Numbered from the stretch's first letter, positions 30,301 to 38,139 are shown. The stretch: 64,000 nucleotides of DNA from Pseudomonas mosselii (GCF_019823065.1 NZ_CP081966.1:2573501-2637500), one strand, 5' to 3'. Notes: generated by a model from the letters alone, not told the origin. A program made the numbers and translations.

Positions 30301-30480
30301 GCCGATCACCTTGGGGTTGGCGCCGGGGAAGTTGGCGCGCACCACCACGGTGGGCGGCACCACTTCGGGGTATTCGCTGATCGGCAGCTGGAACAGCGAG
30401 ATGGAACCTGCGATCAGCAGCACCAGCGACAGCACCGCGGCGAAGATCGGCCGGGTAATGAAGAATTTCGAAAAGTTCAT
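27301..30480 (-). CDS. mexF: RND multidrug efflux transporter, MexF-like
   Basis: 1059 aa inner-membrane proton antiporter, close to MexF of P. aeruginosa (1062 aa). Begins MNFSKFFITRPIFAAVLSL; 12 membrane segments with the two large periplasmic loops. The proton-relay aspartates are in GIVVDDAIVVVENVERN. MexEF-OprN pumps export chloramphenicol, fluoroquinolones, trimethoprim and quinolone-signal precursors. It begins 12 bases after mexE. No mexT or mexS gene is visible next to the operon. Confidence 0.92.
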   Translation of the reverse strand: MNFSKFFITRPIFAAVLSLVLLIAGSISLFQLPISEYPEVVPPTVVVRANFPGANPKVIGETVAAPLEQAITGVENMLYMSSQSTADGKLTLTITFALGTDLDNAQVQVQNRVTRTQPKLPEEVTRIGITVDKASPDLTMVVHLTSPDNRYDMLYLSNYAILNIKDELARLGGVGDVQLFGMGDYSLRVWLDPNKTASRNLTASDVVAAIREQNRQVAAGQLGAPPAPGSTSFQLSINTQGRLVNEEEFENIIIRAGANGEITRLKDIARVELGSSQYALRSLLNNQPAVAIPIFQRPGSNAIEISDEVRAKMAELKKDFPEGMDYSIVYDPTVFVRGSIEAVVHTLFEALILVVLVVILFLQTWRASIIPLMAVPVSLIGTFAVMHLFGFSLNALSLFGLVLAIGIVVDDAIVVVENVERNIGLGLKPLEATQKAMSEVTGPIIATALVLCAVFVPAAFISGLTGQFYKQFALTIAISTVISAFNSLTLSPALAAVLLKDHHAPKDRFSRFLEKLLGSWLFAPFNRFFDRASHGYVGGVRRVIRSSGIALFVYAGLMGLTYLGFSSTPTGFVPAQDKQYLVAFAQLPDAASLDRTEAVIKKMSEIALKQPGVADSVAFPGLSINGFTNSPNSGIVFTPLKPFDERKDPSQSAAAIAAALNAQFADIQDAYIAIFPPPPVQGLGTIGGFRLQIEDRGNLGYEALYKETQNIIAKSHNVPELAGLFTSYQVNVPQVDAAIDREKAKTHGVAINDIFDTLQVYLGSLYTNDFNRFGRTYQVNVQAEQQFRLDAEQIGQLKVRNNLGEMIPLATFLKVSDTSGPDRVMHYNGFITAEINGAAAPGYSSGQAEAAIEKLLKEELPNGMTFEWTDLTYQQILSGNTALFVFPLCVLLAFLVLAAQYESWSLPLAVILIVPMTLLSAITGVIISGGDNNIFTQIGLIVLVGLACKNAILIVEFAKDEQAKGLDPLAAVLEACRLRLRPILMTSIAFIMGVVPLVFSSGAGSEMRHAMGVAVFSGMIGVTVFGLFLTPVFFFLIRRFVERRQARKAEHAVALETHA

Positions 30481-30492
30481 CGGTGTTGTCCC

Positions 30493-31734
30493 TTAACCGC
30501 GCGGCGCTTGGGCGCTGGCGACTTTGACATTGGCGCCGGCAACCTTCGGCGCCGGGTTGCTGGCCTCCAGGGCCTGGCGTTGCTGGGCGAGGGCGGCAAG
30601 GGTCTGTTCGCTGGCCATCGGCGTTTCCTCCGGGGTGACCGGCGAGCCCGGGCGCACGCGCTGCAGGCCCTTGACCACGATGCGGTCGTCCTTGCCCAGG
30701 CCGCTGCGCACAATGCGCAGGCCTTCGAGCTTGGGCCCCAGTTCCACGGCGCGATAGGCGGCCTTGTTGTCCTTGTCCATGACCAGCACGAACTTCTTGC
30801 CAAGGTCGGTGCCGACCGCTTCGTCGTTGATCAGCACGGCGTCGTACTGGGCGCTGCCGACCAGCTTCAGGCGCGCGTACAGGCCGGGGGTGAACTGGCC
30901 GTCACGGTTGTCGAAAACGGCACGGCCACGAATGGTGCCGGTGCGCGGGTTGACCTGGTTGTCGACGAAGTTCATCTGGCCCAGGTGCGGATTGCCGGTC
31001 TCGTTGGTCAGGCCCAGGTACACCGGGGTGCTCTGGCCGCGCTGGCCGTCGCGGGCGAGCTGGCTGTACTTGAGGTACACGCGCTCGTCAGCGTCGAAAT
31101 AGGCGTAGACCTTGTCGGTGGAGACCACGCTGGTCAGCGGGGTGACATCGGCAGTGACGATATTGCCGGCGGTGAACTGGGCACGGCTGACCCGGCCACT
31201 GATCGGCGCGGTGACACGGGTGAAGCTCAGGTTCAGGCGGGCCAGGTCGAGCTGGGCCTGGATCGCGTCGACTCCGGCACGGGCCTCGGCGGCGGCGCTG
31301 CTGCGCGACTCAGCCAGTTCGGCAGAGATGGCGTTGCTGTCGCGCAGGCGTTCGCCGCGGCGGGCTTCGTTGGCGCTGCGGATGGCGGTGGCCTTGGCTT
31401 GTTGCAGCTGGGCTTCGAGACGGCGGACTTCTGCCTGGAACGGGCGCGGGTCGATCTGGAACAGCAGGTCGCCTTTCTTCACCTGGGCGCCTTCGGTGAA
31501 GGCCACCTGGTCGATCTGGCCGGACACCCGTGGGCGCACTTCGACGGTTTCCGGCGCTTCCAGGCGGCCGGTGAACTCGTCCCATTCGTTGATCGGCTGT
31601 TCGATTACCTTGGCTACGCTGACCTTGGGCGCGGCGGGAGCCTGCACGGCGTCGGGGGTGCGACCGCAAGCGCTGAGCACCACCACTGCCAGGGCAGCGA
31701 GGGGAAAGCGCAAGGGTTTGAGTGAGTGATCCAT
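30493..31734 (-). CDS. mexE: RND efflux periplasmic adaptor, MexE-like
   Basis: 413 aa membrane-fusion protein. Lipoprotein signal with lipobox LSAC near residue 19-22, then barrel-sandwich (VRPRVSGQIDQV), alpha-hairpin and beta-barrel parts (FDADERVYLKYSQLA). The start at 31734 fits the lipoprotein signal and has GGAG eight bases upstream; the in-frame ATG 60 bases earlier does not. First gene of the operon, linking MexF to OprN. Confidence 0.92.
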   Translation of the reverse strand: MDHSLKPLRFPLAALAVVVLSACGRTPDAVQAPAAPKVSVAKVIEQPINEWDEFTGRLEAPETVEVRPRVSGQIDQVAFTEGAQVKKGDLLFQIDPRPFQAEVRRLEAQLQQAKATAIRSANEARRGERLRDSNAISAELAESRSSAAAEARAGVDAIQAQLDLARLNLSFTRVTAPISGRVSRAQFTAGNIVTADVTPLTSVVSTDKVYAYFDADERVYLKYSQLARDGQRGQSTPVYLGLTNETGNPHLGQMNFVDNQVNPRTGTIRGRAVFDNRDGQFTPGLYARLKLVGSAQYDAVLINDEAVGTDLGKKFVLVMDKDNKAAYRAVELGPKLEGLRIVRSGLGKDDRIVVKGLQRVRPGSPVTPEETPMASEQTLAALAQQRQALEASNPAPKVAGANVKVASAQAPRG

Positions 31735-31818
31735 GGAGAACTCCGCCAATGTATTAGTAGTGGGCGGAGTGTGAGTGTCTTGCGCGTGGCGCACGAATCA
31801 AACGGAGCGAAGGTCATT

Positions 31819-31833
31819 ATCACGCGCAATGAT
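31819..31833 (-). promoter_or_regulatory. Possible LysR-type (MexT-like) box upstream of mexE
   Basis: The palindrome ATCA-N7-TGAT (a T-N11-A type LysR site) lies about 85 bases before the mexE start. MexT, the known activator of this operon class, is a LysR regulator that binds nod-box-like sites. The match is to the generic LysR pattern only; the full MexT consensus is not seen. Confidence 0.3.
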
Positions 31834-31907
31834 ATGTCGGGTGCCGTCATCGATCCGGACGCATGATTTCAAGGCAGCTCCCACAGAGGGATGGTGTAAT
31901 TCGGCAG

Positions 31908-32501
31908 TCAGCGTGGCCCGCCGGATGCCTTTTCGCGCAACGCCTTGGCCACCTGCGCCTCGATCTCGTAGGCCGGCCCCTCCAGCGCCTGGTAATCCCG
32001 GGTATAGCGCCTGGCGAATTCCTCCACCCCCAGTTCCTGGTACTGCTGCACATGCTTGAGTTCATGGGCCCACAGCGCCACGTTGTCCTCGGCATCGGCG
32101 CTGCGGCGGAAGATGATGGTGTCGATCAGGGTCACCGCGTTGACGTCCGGGTTCTGCAGCAACGCATTGGCGGCGCTGATCTGCTGTTCATCGCCCACCC
32201 GGTACCGCGCCGCGTCGAGCACGGCGAAGTCGTACCAGGGTTCGAGCTGGGCGCGGATATGCAAGGGGATCGGCTGGCTGCCGCTGGCGGTCGCCTCGTC
32301 GCGGGCCTGGCGCAGGGCGAACACCAGGCTGCTGGTGGCCATGCGCTCGACATCCTGCAGCACCTGGCCACTCTGGTTGGGGTCGACGGGCGCGCAGAAA
32401 CACACCACCAGGCACACTTGGTATTGCCCGGTCGGGCAACTTTCCTGGGCGAAGACGGGCAGGGTCAACATCAGTCCGAGCAGCGTACTAGCGAACTTCA
32501 T
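31908..32501 (-). CDS. Secreted DUF4157-like protein with HExxH-type motif
   Basis: 197 aa. Signal peptide at residues 1-18 (MKFASTLLGLMLTLPVFA, cleavage before QES). Near residue 145 the protein has AHELKHVQQYQELG, the zinc-binding HExxH pattern with the Gln-rich tail of DUF4157 domains, and a later acidic segment (AYEIEAQV) that could give the third ligand. DUF4157 is usually a module in large toxin or contractile-injection-associated proteins; here it is alone and exported. The start overlaps the end of the TetR gene by 14 bases, so it is co-transcribed with the regulator. Confidence 0.78.
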   Translation of the reverse strand: MKFASTLLGLMLTLPVFAQESCPTGQYQVCLVVCFCAPVDPNQSGQVLQDVERMATSSLVFALRQARDEATASGSQPIPLHIRAQLEPWYDFAVLDAARYRVGDEQQISAANALLQNPDVNAVTLIDTIIFRRSADAEDNVALWAHELKHVQQYQELGVEEFARRYTRDYQALEGPAYEIEAQVAKALREKASGGPR

Positions 32502-33051
32502 CGAAGACCCGTCCGACCAACTGGAGGCTGGCGTCCAGCACCTGCGCCTGCACCGGCTCGCTGGCCAGCATGCGGCCCACCACCAGCGCGCCGACGCACT
32601 GGCTGAGCAGGGCCCAGGCCAGCTCGGAGTTGTCGAGGGTCTCGCTCCACGCCTGGTGCAGCTCCACCAACCAGTGCTCGGCCTGTTCGCGCACCGGTCG
32701 CTCGGCGCGGGCGATCTCCACCCCCAGCGGCGGCAGCGGACAGCCGCCCTCGGCATTGTGCAGGTGGGCCAGGCTCAGGTACTGCTCGAGCAGGCGCCTG
32801 AGCCGGGGGCGGTCGGCGCCGCGCTCGACCAGGCGCGCCAACGGGCTGTTGGCCAGCTCGCGGCGGACGATCTCGCTGAACAGGTCGTCCTTGGACGGGA
32901 AATGGTTGTAGAAGGCGCCGCCGGTCAGGCCGATGGCCTTCATCAATCCGGCCACGCCGGTGGCGGCGAACCCACCGCGTTTGGCCAGGGCGCCGCTGCT
33001 GGCCAGCAGCTTCTCGCGGGTTTGTTGCTTGTGGTCGGTGCTGTAGCGCAT
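32488..33051 (-). CDS. TetR family transcriptional regulator
   Basis: 187 aa. N-terminal HTH is clear (TREKLLASSGALAKRGGFAATGVAGLMKAIGLTGGAFYNHFPSKDDLF), with the typical GAFYNHFPSKDDL third-helix segment; the C-terminal half is a ligand domain. It is divergent from an SDR-DsbA gene pair across a 89-base spacer holding a palindrome (CGTTTA-C-TAAACG), the likely operator, so it probably represses both directions including itself and the DUF4157 gene. Confidence 0.92.
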   Translation of the reverse strand: MRYSTDHKQQTREKLLASSGALAKRGGFAATGVAGLMKAIGLTGGAFYNHFPSKDDLFSEIVRRELANSPLARLVERGADRPRLRRLLEQYLSLAHLHNAEGGCPLPPLGVEIARAERPVREQAEHWLVELHQAWSETLDNSELAWALLSQCVGALVVGRMLASEPVQAQVLDASLQLVGRVFDEVR

Positions 33052-33104
33052 GCGCGGAACCTCTTGGCGCGGGCTTGACGTTCAGCTGATCGTAGCATAG
33101 CGTT

Positions 33105-33117
33105 CGTTTACTAAACG
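33105..33117. promoter_or_regulatory. Candidate TetR operator
   Basis: Perfect 13-base palindrome CGTTTA-C-TAAACG in the spacer between the TetR gene and the SDR gene. A wider inverted repeat GATCGT (33088-33093) / ACGATC (33115-33120) overlaps it. Position and symmetry fit a TetR dimer site controlling both promoters. Confidence 0.6.
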
Positions 33118-33140
33118 ATCATTCATCAATGGGGCGGTCC

Positions 33141-33872
33141 ATGGCAGAACAACAAAAGGTCGTGCTGGTGATCGGCGCGGGCGACGCCACCGGTGGCGAA
33201 ATCGCCAAGCGTTTCGCCCGTGAGGGGTATGTCGCCTGTGTCACCCGGCGTCAGGTGGACAAGCTGCAGCCGCTGGTCGATGAGATCCGCGCCGCAGGCG
33301 GTCAGGCTCATGGTTTCGGGTCGGATGCGCGCAAGGAAGAGGAGGTGGTAGAGCTGGTCGAGACCATCGAGCGCGATATCGGCCCGATCGAAGCATTTGT
33401 CTTCAACATCGGCGCCAATGTCCCGTGCGGCATCCTCGAGGAAACCCCGCGCAAGTACTTCAAAATCTGGGAAATGGCCTGCTTCGCTGGTTTTCTCACC
33501 GCCCAGGCAGTCGCCCGGCGCATGGTGACCCGCGAGCGCGGCACCCTCCTCTTTACCGGTGCCACCGCTGGTACCCGTGGCGCGGCCGGTTTTGCCGCCT
33601 TCGCCGGGGCCAAGCATGGTTTGCGCGCCCTGGCCCAGAGCATGGCGCGCGAGCTTGGGCCGCGAAACATCCATGTGGCTCATGTGGTGGTCGACGGGGC
33701 CATCGACACCGCGTTCATCCGCGACAGTTTCCCCGAACGCTATGCGCTCAAGGACCAGGACGGCATCCTGGACCCTGTACACATTGCCGACAGTTACTGG
33801 TTCCTGCACGCCCAGCCACGGGACGCCTGGACCTTCGAACTTGACCTGCGCCCGTGGATGGAGCGCTGGTAA
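33141..33872 (+). CDS. Atypical SDR family protein with Tyr-to-Phe active-site change
   Basis: 243 aa single-domain Rossmann protein: nucleotide loop IGAGDATGGEIA at residues ~10-21, FNIGAN in place of NNAG, and the end of the active-site helix at GFAAFAGAKHGLRAL. In classical SDRs this helix reads YxxxK; here the Tyr is Phe while Lys is kept, and the serine position reads TGATAG. It may therefore not be a normal dehydrogenase. ATG at 33141 is preferred to one at 33129 because the protein then starts just before the first strand. Followed 27 bases later by a DsbA-like gene. Confidence 0.85.
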   Translation: MAEQQKVVLVIGAGDATGGEIAKRFAREGYVACVTRRQVDKLQPLVDEIRAAGGQAHGFGSDARKEEEVVELVETIERDIGPIEAFVFNIGANVPCGILEETPRKYFKIWEMACFAGFLTAQAVARRMVTRERGTLLFTGATAGTRGAAGFAAFAGAKHGLRALAQSMARELGPRNIHVAHVVVDGAIDTAFIRDSFPERYALKDQDGILDPVHIADSYWFLHAQPRDAWTFELDLRPWMERW

Positions 33873-33899
33873 GTCCCATCCTCATACAAGGAACGAATC

Positions 33900-34499
33900 A
33901 TGAGCAAGACCGTCGAGTTCTTCCTGGACCTGGGCAGTCCGGCCACTTACCTGGCCTCGACCCAGCTACCCGCCCTGTGCGCGCGCCACGGGGCGCAGTT
34001 GGTGTACAAACCGATCCTGTTGGGCGGGGTGTTCCAGGCCACCGGCAACGCCTCGCCGGTCATGGTGCCAGCCAAGGGGCGCTACATGCGCATCGACCTC
34101 AAGCGTTATGCCGATCGCTATGGGGTGCCCCTGACCTTGCCGCCCGGGTTTCCGGTCAACACCCTGAACCTGATGCGCGGGCTGATTGGCGTCCAGATGT
34201 TTACCCAAGCGCGGTTCGAGGCGCTGTTGAAGGTGCTGTTCGAAGGGCTGTTCGTGCACGGGCGCAATCTGGCAGACCCGGCGGTGCTGGGTGAAACATT
34301 GGCCGCGGGTGGCTTCGATGCCGGGATGTTGCATGAACTGGCCGCCCGGCCCGAGGTCAAGGACGCCTTGCGTAAAGCTACCGAGGAGGCGGTCGAGCGT
34401 GGCGTGTTCGGCGCGCCGACGTTCTTCGTCGATGGGCAGATGTTCTTCGGCCAGGACCGGCTGGATTTCGTCGAGCAGGCTTTGGTCAGGCGGGCATGA
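33900..34499 (+). CDS. DsbA family / 2-hydroxychromene-2-carboxylate isomerase-like protein
   Basis: 199 aa thioredoxin-fold protein of the kappa-GST/HCCA isomerase branch: starts VEFFLDLGSPATYLAS (the serine of the glutathione site in place of CxxC), cis-Pro loop in GVFGAPTFFVDGQMFFGQDRL. Such enzymes use glutathione to isomerise aromatic ring-cleavage products. Pairs with the atypical SDR gene under the TetR regulator, suggesting detoxification of an electrophilic compound. Confidence 0.87.
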   Translation: MSKTVEFFLDLGSPATYLASTQLPALCARHGAQLVYKPILLGGVFQATGNASPVMVPAKGRYMRIDLKRYADRYGVPLTLPPGFPVNTLNLMRGLIGVQMFTQARFEALLKVLFEGLFVHGRNLADPAVLGETLAAGGFDAGMLHELAARPEVKDALRKATEEAVERGVFGAPTFFVDGQMFFGQDRLDFVEQALVRRA

Positions 34500-34619
34500 G
34501 GGACAACAAGGTTCTTGCAGACTGCGATTCCAAAAACCTTGGGTGCTATTGCTTCATGGCCTGTACGTCGTCAGGGTTGCAGCGCTCGATCGCGCAGGCG
34601 CTGAAACCCTTTTGCCGGA

Positions 34620-35165
34620 TCAGAAGTTCGCCGGGGTATTGGCGCTGATGATCTCGGCCTCGTCGGGGCCGATGTTCTTGAAGCTGTGGGGCAGGGTGGT
34701 GGGGATGTAGTAGCCGTCGCCGGCGTGGAGCACGCTGACCTGGCCATCGACCCACAGCTCCATGGTGCCCCGGGTGACCAGGCCGCATTCCTCGCCTTCG
34801 GCGTGGACGATCGGCTCGCCGGAATCGGCACCCGGCGCGTACAGTTCGCGCAGCATGCGCATCTGCCGGCCTTCGACGCTGGCACCGACCAGCAGCATGC
34901 GCAGGCCGTTGCGGCCCAGGTCGGGCTGCTCTGCGCCACGGAACACGTAGCGCTCCTCGCGCACCGGCTCGTCGAAACTGAAGAATTCCGCCAGGGACAT
35001 GGGGATCCCTTCGAGCAGTTTCTTGAGGGAACTGACCGAAGGGCTGACCCGGTTCTGCTCGATCTGCGAGATCGTCGAGTTGGTCAGGCCGCTGCGGCGG
35101 GCCAGTTCCCGTTGGGAGAGGTTGTTGCGTTCACGCACCAGTTTGAGTCGTGTCCCCGTGTCCAT
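34620..35165 (-). CDS. HTH-cupin regulator, PuuR/PauR-like
   Basis: 181 aa: XRE-type HTH at residues ~8-60 (LKLVRERNNLSQRELARRSGLTNSTIS) and a cupin sensor at ~105-180 (HAEGEECGLVTRGTMELWVDG). Length and sequence (NRVSPSVSSLKKLLEGIPMSLAEFF) are those of PuuR/PauR, which control polyamine catabolism. The start at 35165 matches the family N-terminus MDTGTRLK. No polyamine genes lie next to it, so the target is uncertain; it may be a paralogue with another substrate. Confidence 0.85.
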   Translation of the reverse strand: MDTGTRLKLVRERNNLSQRELARRSGLTNSTISQIEQNRVSPSVSSLKKLLEGIPMSLAEFFSFDEPVREERYVFRGAEQPDLGRNGLRMLLVGASVEGRQMRMLRELYAPGADSGEPIVHAEGEECGLVTRGTMELWVDGQVSVLHAGDGYYIPTTLPHSFKNIGPDEAEIISANTPANF

Positions 35166-35244
35166 AGCCGCCTTGTTTGCAGAGGTGTCAAAAATAATGG
35201 GCGAGGCATTAAAACACACTCTGCAGGCTTGCGCGCTGTGCGTC

Positions 35245-36450
35245 TCAGTGACGCTGGTCGGTCGCCAACGGCCACAGCCCCACCAGCAACAGCAGGGCAC
35301 CCACGGCGAGGAACGGCAGGCGCGGGTCGAGGGCATAGACCAGGGTGCCCGCCAGTGGCCCGATCACCGCGCCCATGCCCTGGGCGGCGCCGATCGAGCC
35401 CGCAGTGGCGCCTTGTTCGCCGGCCTGCATGGCGTTGGCCGCCAGGGCGGAAAATGCCGGGAATACAAAGCCCATGCCGAACGCGGCGACGAAGAACGCG
35501 CCCCACAGCCAGGGCGCTTGGGTGGCCAGCGCTGCGGCGGCAAAGCCCAGCCCGGAGATGCTGGCGCCGATACGGATCATTTTCGCTGGCGGCCACTCGA
35601 GCCTGCGCAGGAACACCTGTGCCAGCATCAGCGCCACGCCCACGCAGGTCAGGGCGATGCCCGCGGCCTGGGCGGCGTCGCCGGCCTCCAGGCGCAGGCG
35701 GTCGAGGGCGAAGAAACCGACGGCGATCTGCGACACGGTGATGCTCAGCATGGCGCTGAAGGCCACCAACAGCGGGCGGCGCAGGCGTGGGTCGGACAGG
35801 CGCACCGGATTGGGCGCATGGCTTTGCGCCAATGGCTGGGGCTTGAGCTTGAACAGCAGCACCACGAACGCCGTGGCCGGCAGCAGCGACATGGCATAGA
35901 ACGGCAGGCTCAGGCTGTAGCGCGACAGCAGCGCGGCCAGTGCCGGCCCGACCACCAGGCCGACGGCATTGGCCGCCCCCAGCGAAGCCATGGCCCGGGC
36001 CCGACGCTGGGGTTCGACATGGTCGGCGATCAGGGCGTTGCCACCTACCGGCAGCGCGGCATAGAAGGCGCCGATCAAGCCGCGGGCCAGCATCAACCCG
36101 AAGAACGCCACGCTCGCGCCCGGCAGCCAGCGCAACGCGCCGTCGATGAACAGGCACAGCACCCAGTAGGCCAAGGTGAAACCGCCACTGCCCAGCAGCA
36201 GCACGCGGCGTCGGCCATAGCGGTCGGCCAGGCGCCCCCAGGGCCGGGCCAGCAGCACCCAGACCACGCCGGCCACGGTCACCGCCGCGCCGGCCTGCCA
36301 GGTGGCCATGCCCAGCAGTCGGGCGATGGGGCCGATCAGGGCGACGAAGGCCATCATCGCCATGGTGCAGGCCATGTTCACCAGCATCAGAGGACGCAGG
36401 TCCAAGGTGTTGGCGGGGGTCAATGCGGCAGGGTCCTTTGCAACGTTCAT
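35245..36450 (-). CDS. MFS transporter, TetA-like drug/metabolite exporter
   Basis: 401 aa, 12 membrane segments. The motif between segments 2 and 3 (GRLADRYGRRRVLLLG) is motif A of drug:proton antiporters, and LGAANAVGLVVGPALAAL is the motif C antiporter signature on segment 5. It is monocistronic with an AT-rich palindrome about 45 bases upstream that resembles an iron-repressor box, which would make a siderophore exporter one possibility. Substrate not established. Confidence 0.87.
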   Translation of the reverse strand: MNVAKDPAALTPANTLDLRPLMLVNMACTMAMMAFVALIGPIARLLGMATWQAGAAVTVAGVVWVLLARPWGRLADRYGRRRVLLLGSGGFTLAYWVLCLFIDGALRWLPGASVAFFGLMLARGLIGAFYAALPVGGNALIADHVEPQRRARAMASLGAANAVGLVVGPALAALLSRYSLSLPFYAMSLLPATAFVVLLFKLKPQPLAQSHAPNPVRLSDPRLRRPLLVAFSAMLSITVSQIAVGFFALDRLRLEAGDAAQAAGIALTCVGVALMLAQVFLRRLEWPPAKMIRIGASISGLGFAAAALATQAPWLWGAFFVAAFGMGFVFPAFSALAANAMQAGEQGATAGSIGAAQGMGAVIGPLAGTLVYALDPRLPFLAVGALLLLVGLWPLATDQRH

Positions 36451-36492
36451 GGGGCAGTCCGGGGCAGTTCGACGAAATGAGCGCCAATGTTA

Positions 36493-36507
36493 GTAATAAT
36501 TATTTAC
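36493..36507 (-). promoter_or_regulatory. Possible Fur-like box before the MFS gene
   Basis: Near-palindrome GTAATAATTATTTAC, strikingly AT-rich in this GC-rich genome, 43 bases before the MFS start. It shares the AATNATTATT pattern with Fur boxes but matches the 19-base consensus only partly. Confidence 0.35.
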
Positions 36508-36528
36508 ATGTGTCGACCCTGGCAATGC

Positions 36529-37062
36529 TCATTCACTGCGGCGCAACGGGCCTGGCCACATGCTACGCAAGACGCCGTCGCGGCGCACCAGGGCATGCAC
36601 CAAGGCCGCGCCCAAGTGCAGCAGCACGGTGGCGAACAGCAGGTAGCCCGCCCAGCCGTGGGCCTGGCGCAGCACGGCGTACAGCTGCAGGTCGTGGGGC
36701 GCGATGGCGGGCAGTTGCAGGGGCCGTGGATAGCCGCCGGCCGAGAGCATGGCCCAGCCGAGCAGCGGCATGGCCAGCATCAGGCCGTACAGCAACAGGT
36801 GCGAGGCGCCGGCGACCAGCCGCTGCAGGCGGGGCAGGTCGCGGGGCAAGGCCGGGTGCGGCAGGCCCAGGCGCAGGGCGATGCGCAGGATCACCAGCAC
36901 CAGCAGGGCCAGGCCGGTGGCCTTGTGCAGCTCGACCAGCAGCGGATGCCGTGGCGACAGGTCGCCGACCATGTTCACGCCGATGAACAGCATGGCCAGG
37001 ATCAGCGCGGCCATCAGCCAGTGCAGCAGGCGGGCCAGGGGGTGGAAGGCGGTGGTGGTCAT
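36529..37062 (-). CDS. Cytochrome b561
   Basis: 177 aa di-haem membrane protein, four helices. Candidate haem histidines are in LARLLHWLMA (helix 1), LLVELHKATGLAL (helix 2), LRQAHGWAGY and LLHLGAALVH (helix 4). Transfers electrons between the quinone pool and periplasmic partners. Its ATG overlaps the catalase gene stop (ATGA), so it probably feeds or drains electrons for the haem protein upstream. Part of an operon driven by an ECF-type promoter. Confidence 0.9.
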   Translation of the reverse strand: MTTTAFHPLARLLHWLMAALILAMLFIGVNMVGDLSPRHPLLVELHKATGLALLVLVILRIALRLGLPHPALPRDLPRLQRLVAGASHLLLYGLMLAMPLLGWAMLSAGGYPRPLQLPAIAPHDLQLYAVLRQAHGWAGYLLFATVLLHLGAALVHALVRRDGVLRSMWPGPLRRSE

Positions 37063-38105
37063 GGGCGGGCTCCTTCGCTCAGCGCTTCGTGGCTGCGGCG
37101 GTTGAACGACACCGAATAGGCGGCCGAGCGGGCGGCGAGGATCGGGTCGGCGGACGGTTCGATGCCGTGCGGCAGGATCAGCGGGTCGAAGTTCAGGTCG
37201 CGGCAGGCGCCTTGCTCGGGGCCGTCGACCCGTTCCAGCACCAGGGTGCCGGCGTCGATGCTGCGGCGTTCGGCGGGCCAGGGCCGGGCGGGGTCGTCCA
37301 CCGGGTCGCCGGGCTCGGCCAGGGTCAGGCGCAGGGTCCAGCGCAACGGGCCTTGCGCCAGGCGCTGCTGCAGGTCGTGCTGGAGGAACTGCTTGTCATC
37401 GACCTGGGCGGGCAGGGCGGTGAACGCGGTCTGCGGCTCCAGGGCCCAGCGCACCGGCTGGGCGTTGCCGTGGGCATCGATCAGGCGAAAGGCGTTGATG
37501 CTGTTGTAGGCGGTGCTGGCGAAGCTGTCGCTGGGCTTGTAGCTGGCCGCCCACTGGCGAAACGCCGCGCTTTCCGGGTGGCTGGCGAAGAACGCCTGCA
37601 GTCTGGCCGGGTCCGGCTTGCCGGTGGCCGGGTCGGGGGCCCCGGCCAGTACCTGCTGGTAGAACGCCTCGGGCGTGCTCACCGCCAGCACCGGCGGGTT
37701 GTTCATGCCGGTGCGCCAGACCTGTCCGTCATCGCTGCTCAACTGGATGGCCAGGCTGCGTACGGGTATGGCGGTGTCCGGGGCGAACGGGTTGGCGCCG
37801 CCGATGGCGAATCGGCCAATCACTGGCACCTGGGCCTGGCTGAAGACGCGGGCGCTGGACAGCGCCGCGGCCTGGCCGCTGGCCTGGAAATAACCGCTGA
37901 CGCACAGGCCCTTGGCATGGTTCTTCCGGTAACCGGGATAATGACCTGCCTGGGCCTCGAAGGTGTCGATGATGCGCTGCGGGGTCAGCCCTGGCGAGCC
38001 GATCCAGCCGGCGGCATAGGCGAAGCCCGCACCCAGGGCGGCGAGGGTGGCGCCGATGGCGGCCAGGCGCAGGGCCTTGGCGGGGCCGTGCAGGGGAGGG
38101 GTCAT
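37059..38105 (-). CDS. SrpA-type catalase-related peroxidase, membrane anchored
   Basis: 348 aa mini-catalase. N-terminal hydrophobic segment (AAIGATLAALGAGFAYAA, residues ~12-30) acts as signal anchor. The distal haem histidine is in KNHAKGLCVSGYF and the proximal tyrosine in the RxxxY motif RSAAY. It lacks the tetramerisation arms of full catalases, as SrpA-type proteins do, and would use peroxide on the periplasmic side. The start at 38105 has GGAG eight bases upstream. Operon with cytochrome b561; divergent from an ECF sigma factor. Confidence 0.9.
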   Translation of the reverse strand: MTPPLHGPAKALRLAAIGATLAALGAGFAYAAGWIGSPGLTPQRIIDTFEAQAGHYPGYRKNHAKGLCVSGYFQASGQAAALSSARVFSQAQVPVIGRFAIGGANPFAPDTAIPVRSLAIQLSSDDGQVWRTGMNNPPVLAVSTPEAFYQQVLAGAPDPATGKPDPARLQAFFASHPESAAFRQWAASYKPSDSFASTAYNSINAFRLIDAHGNAQPVRWALEPQTAFTALPAQVDDKQFLQHDLQQRLAQGPLRWTLRLTLAEPGDPVDDPARPWPAERRSIDAGTLVLERVDGPEQGACRDLNFDPLILPHGIEPSADPILAARSAAYSVSFNRRSHEALSEGARP

Positions 38106-38139
38106 GGGGACGCTCCGGTCAGTTGGAATGAGCCGGTAT

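Noticed and set aside
27307..31725. Long plus-strand frames opposite mexF and mexE
   Set aside because: Antisense to clear RND pump genes; composition is non-protein-like.
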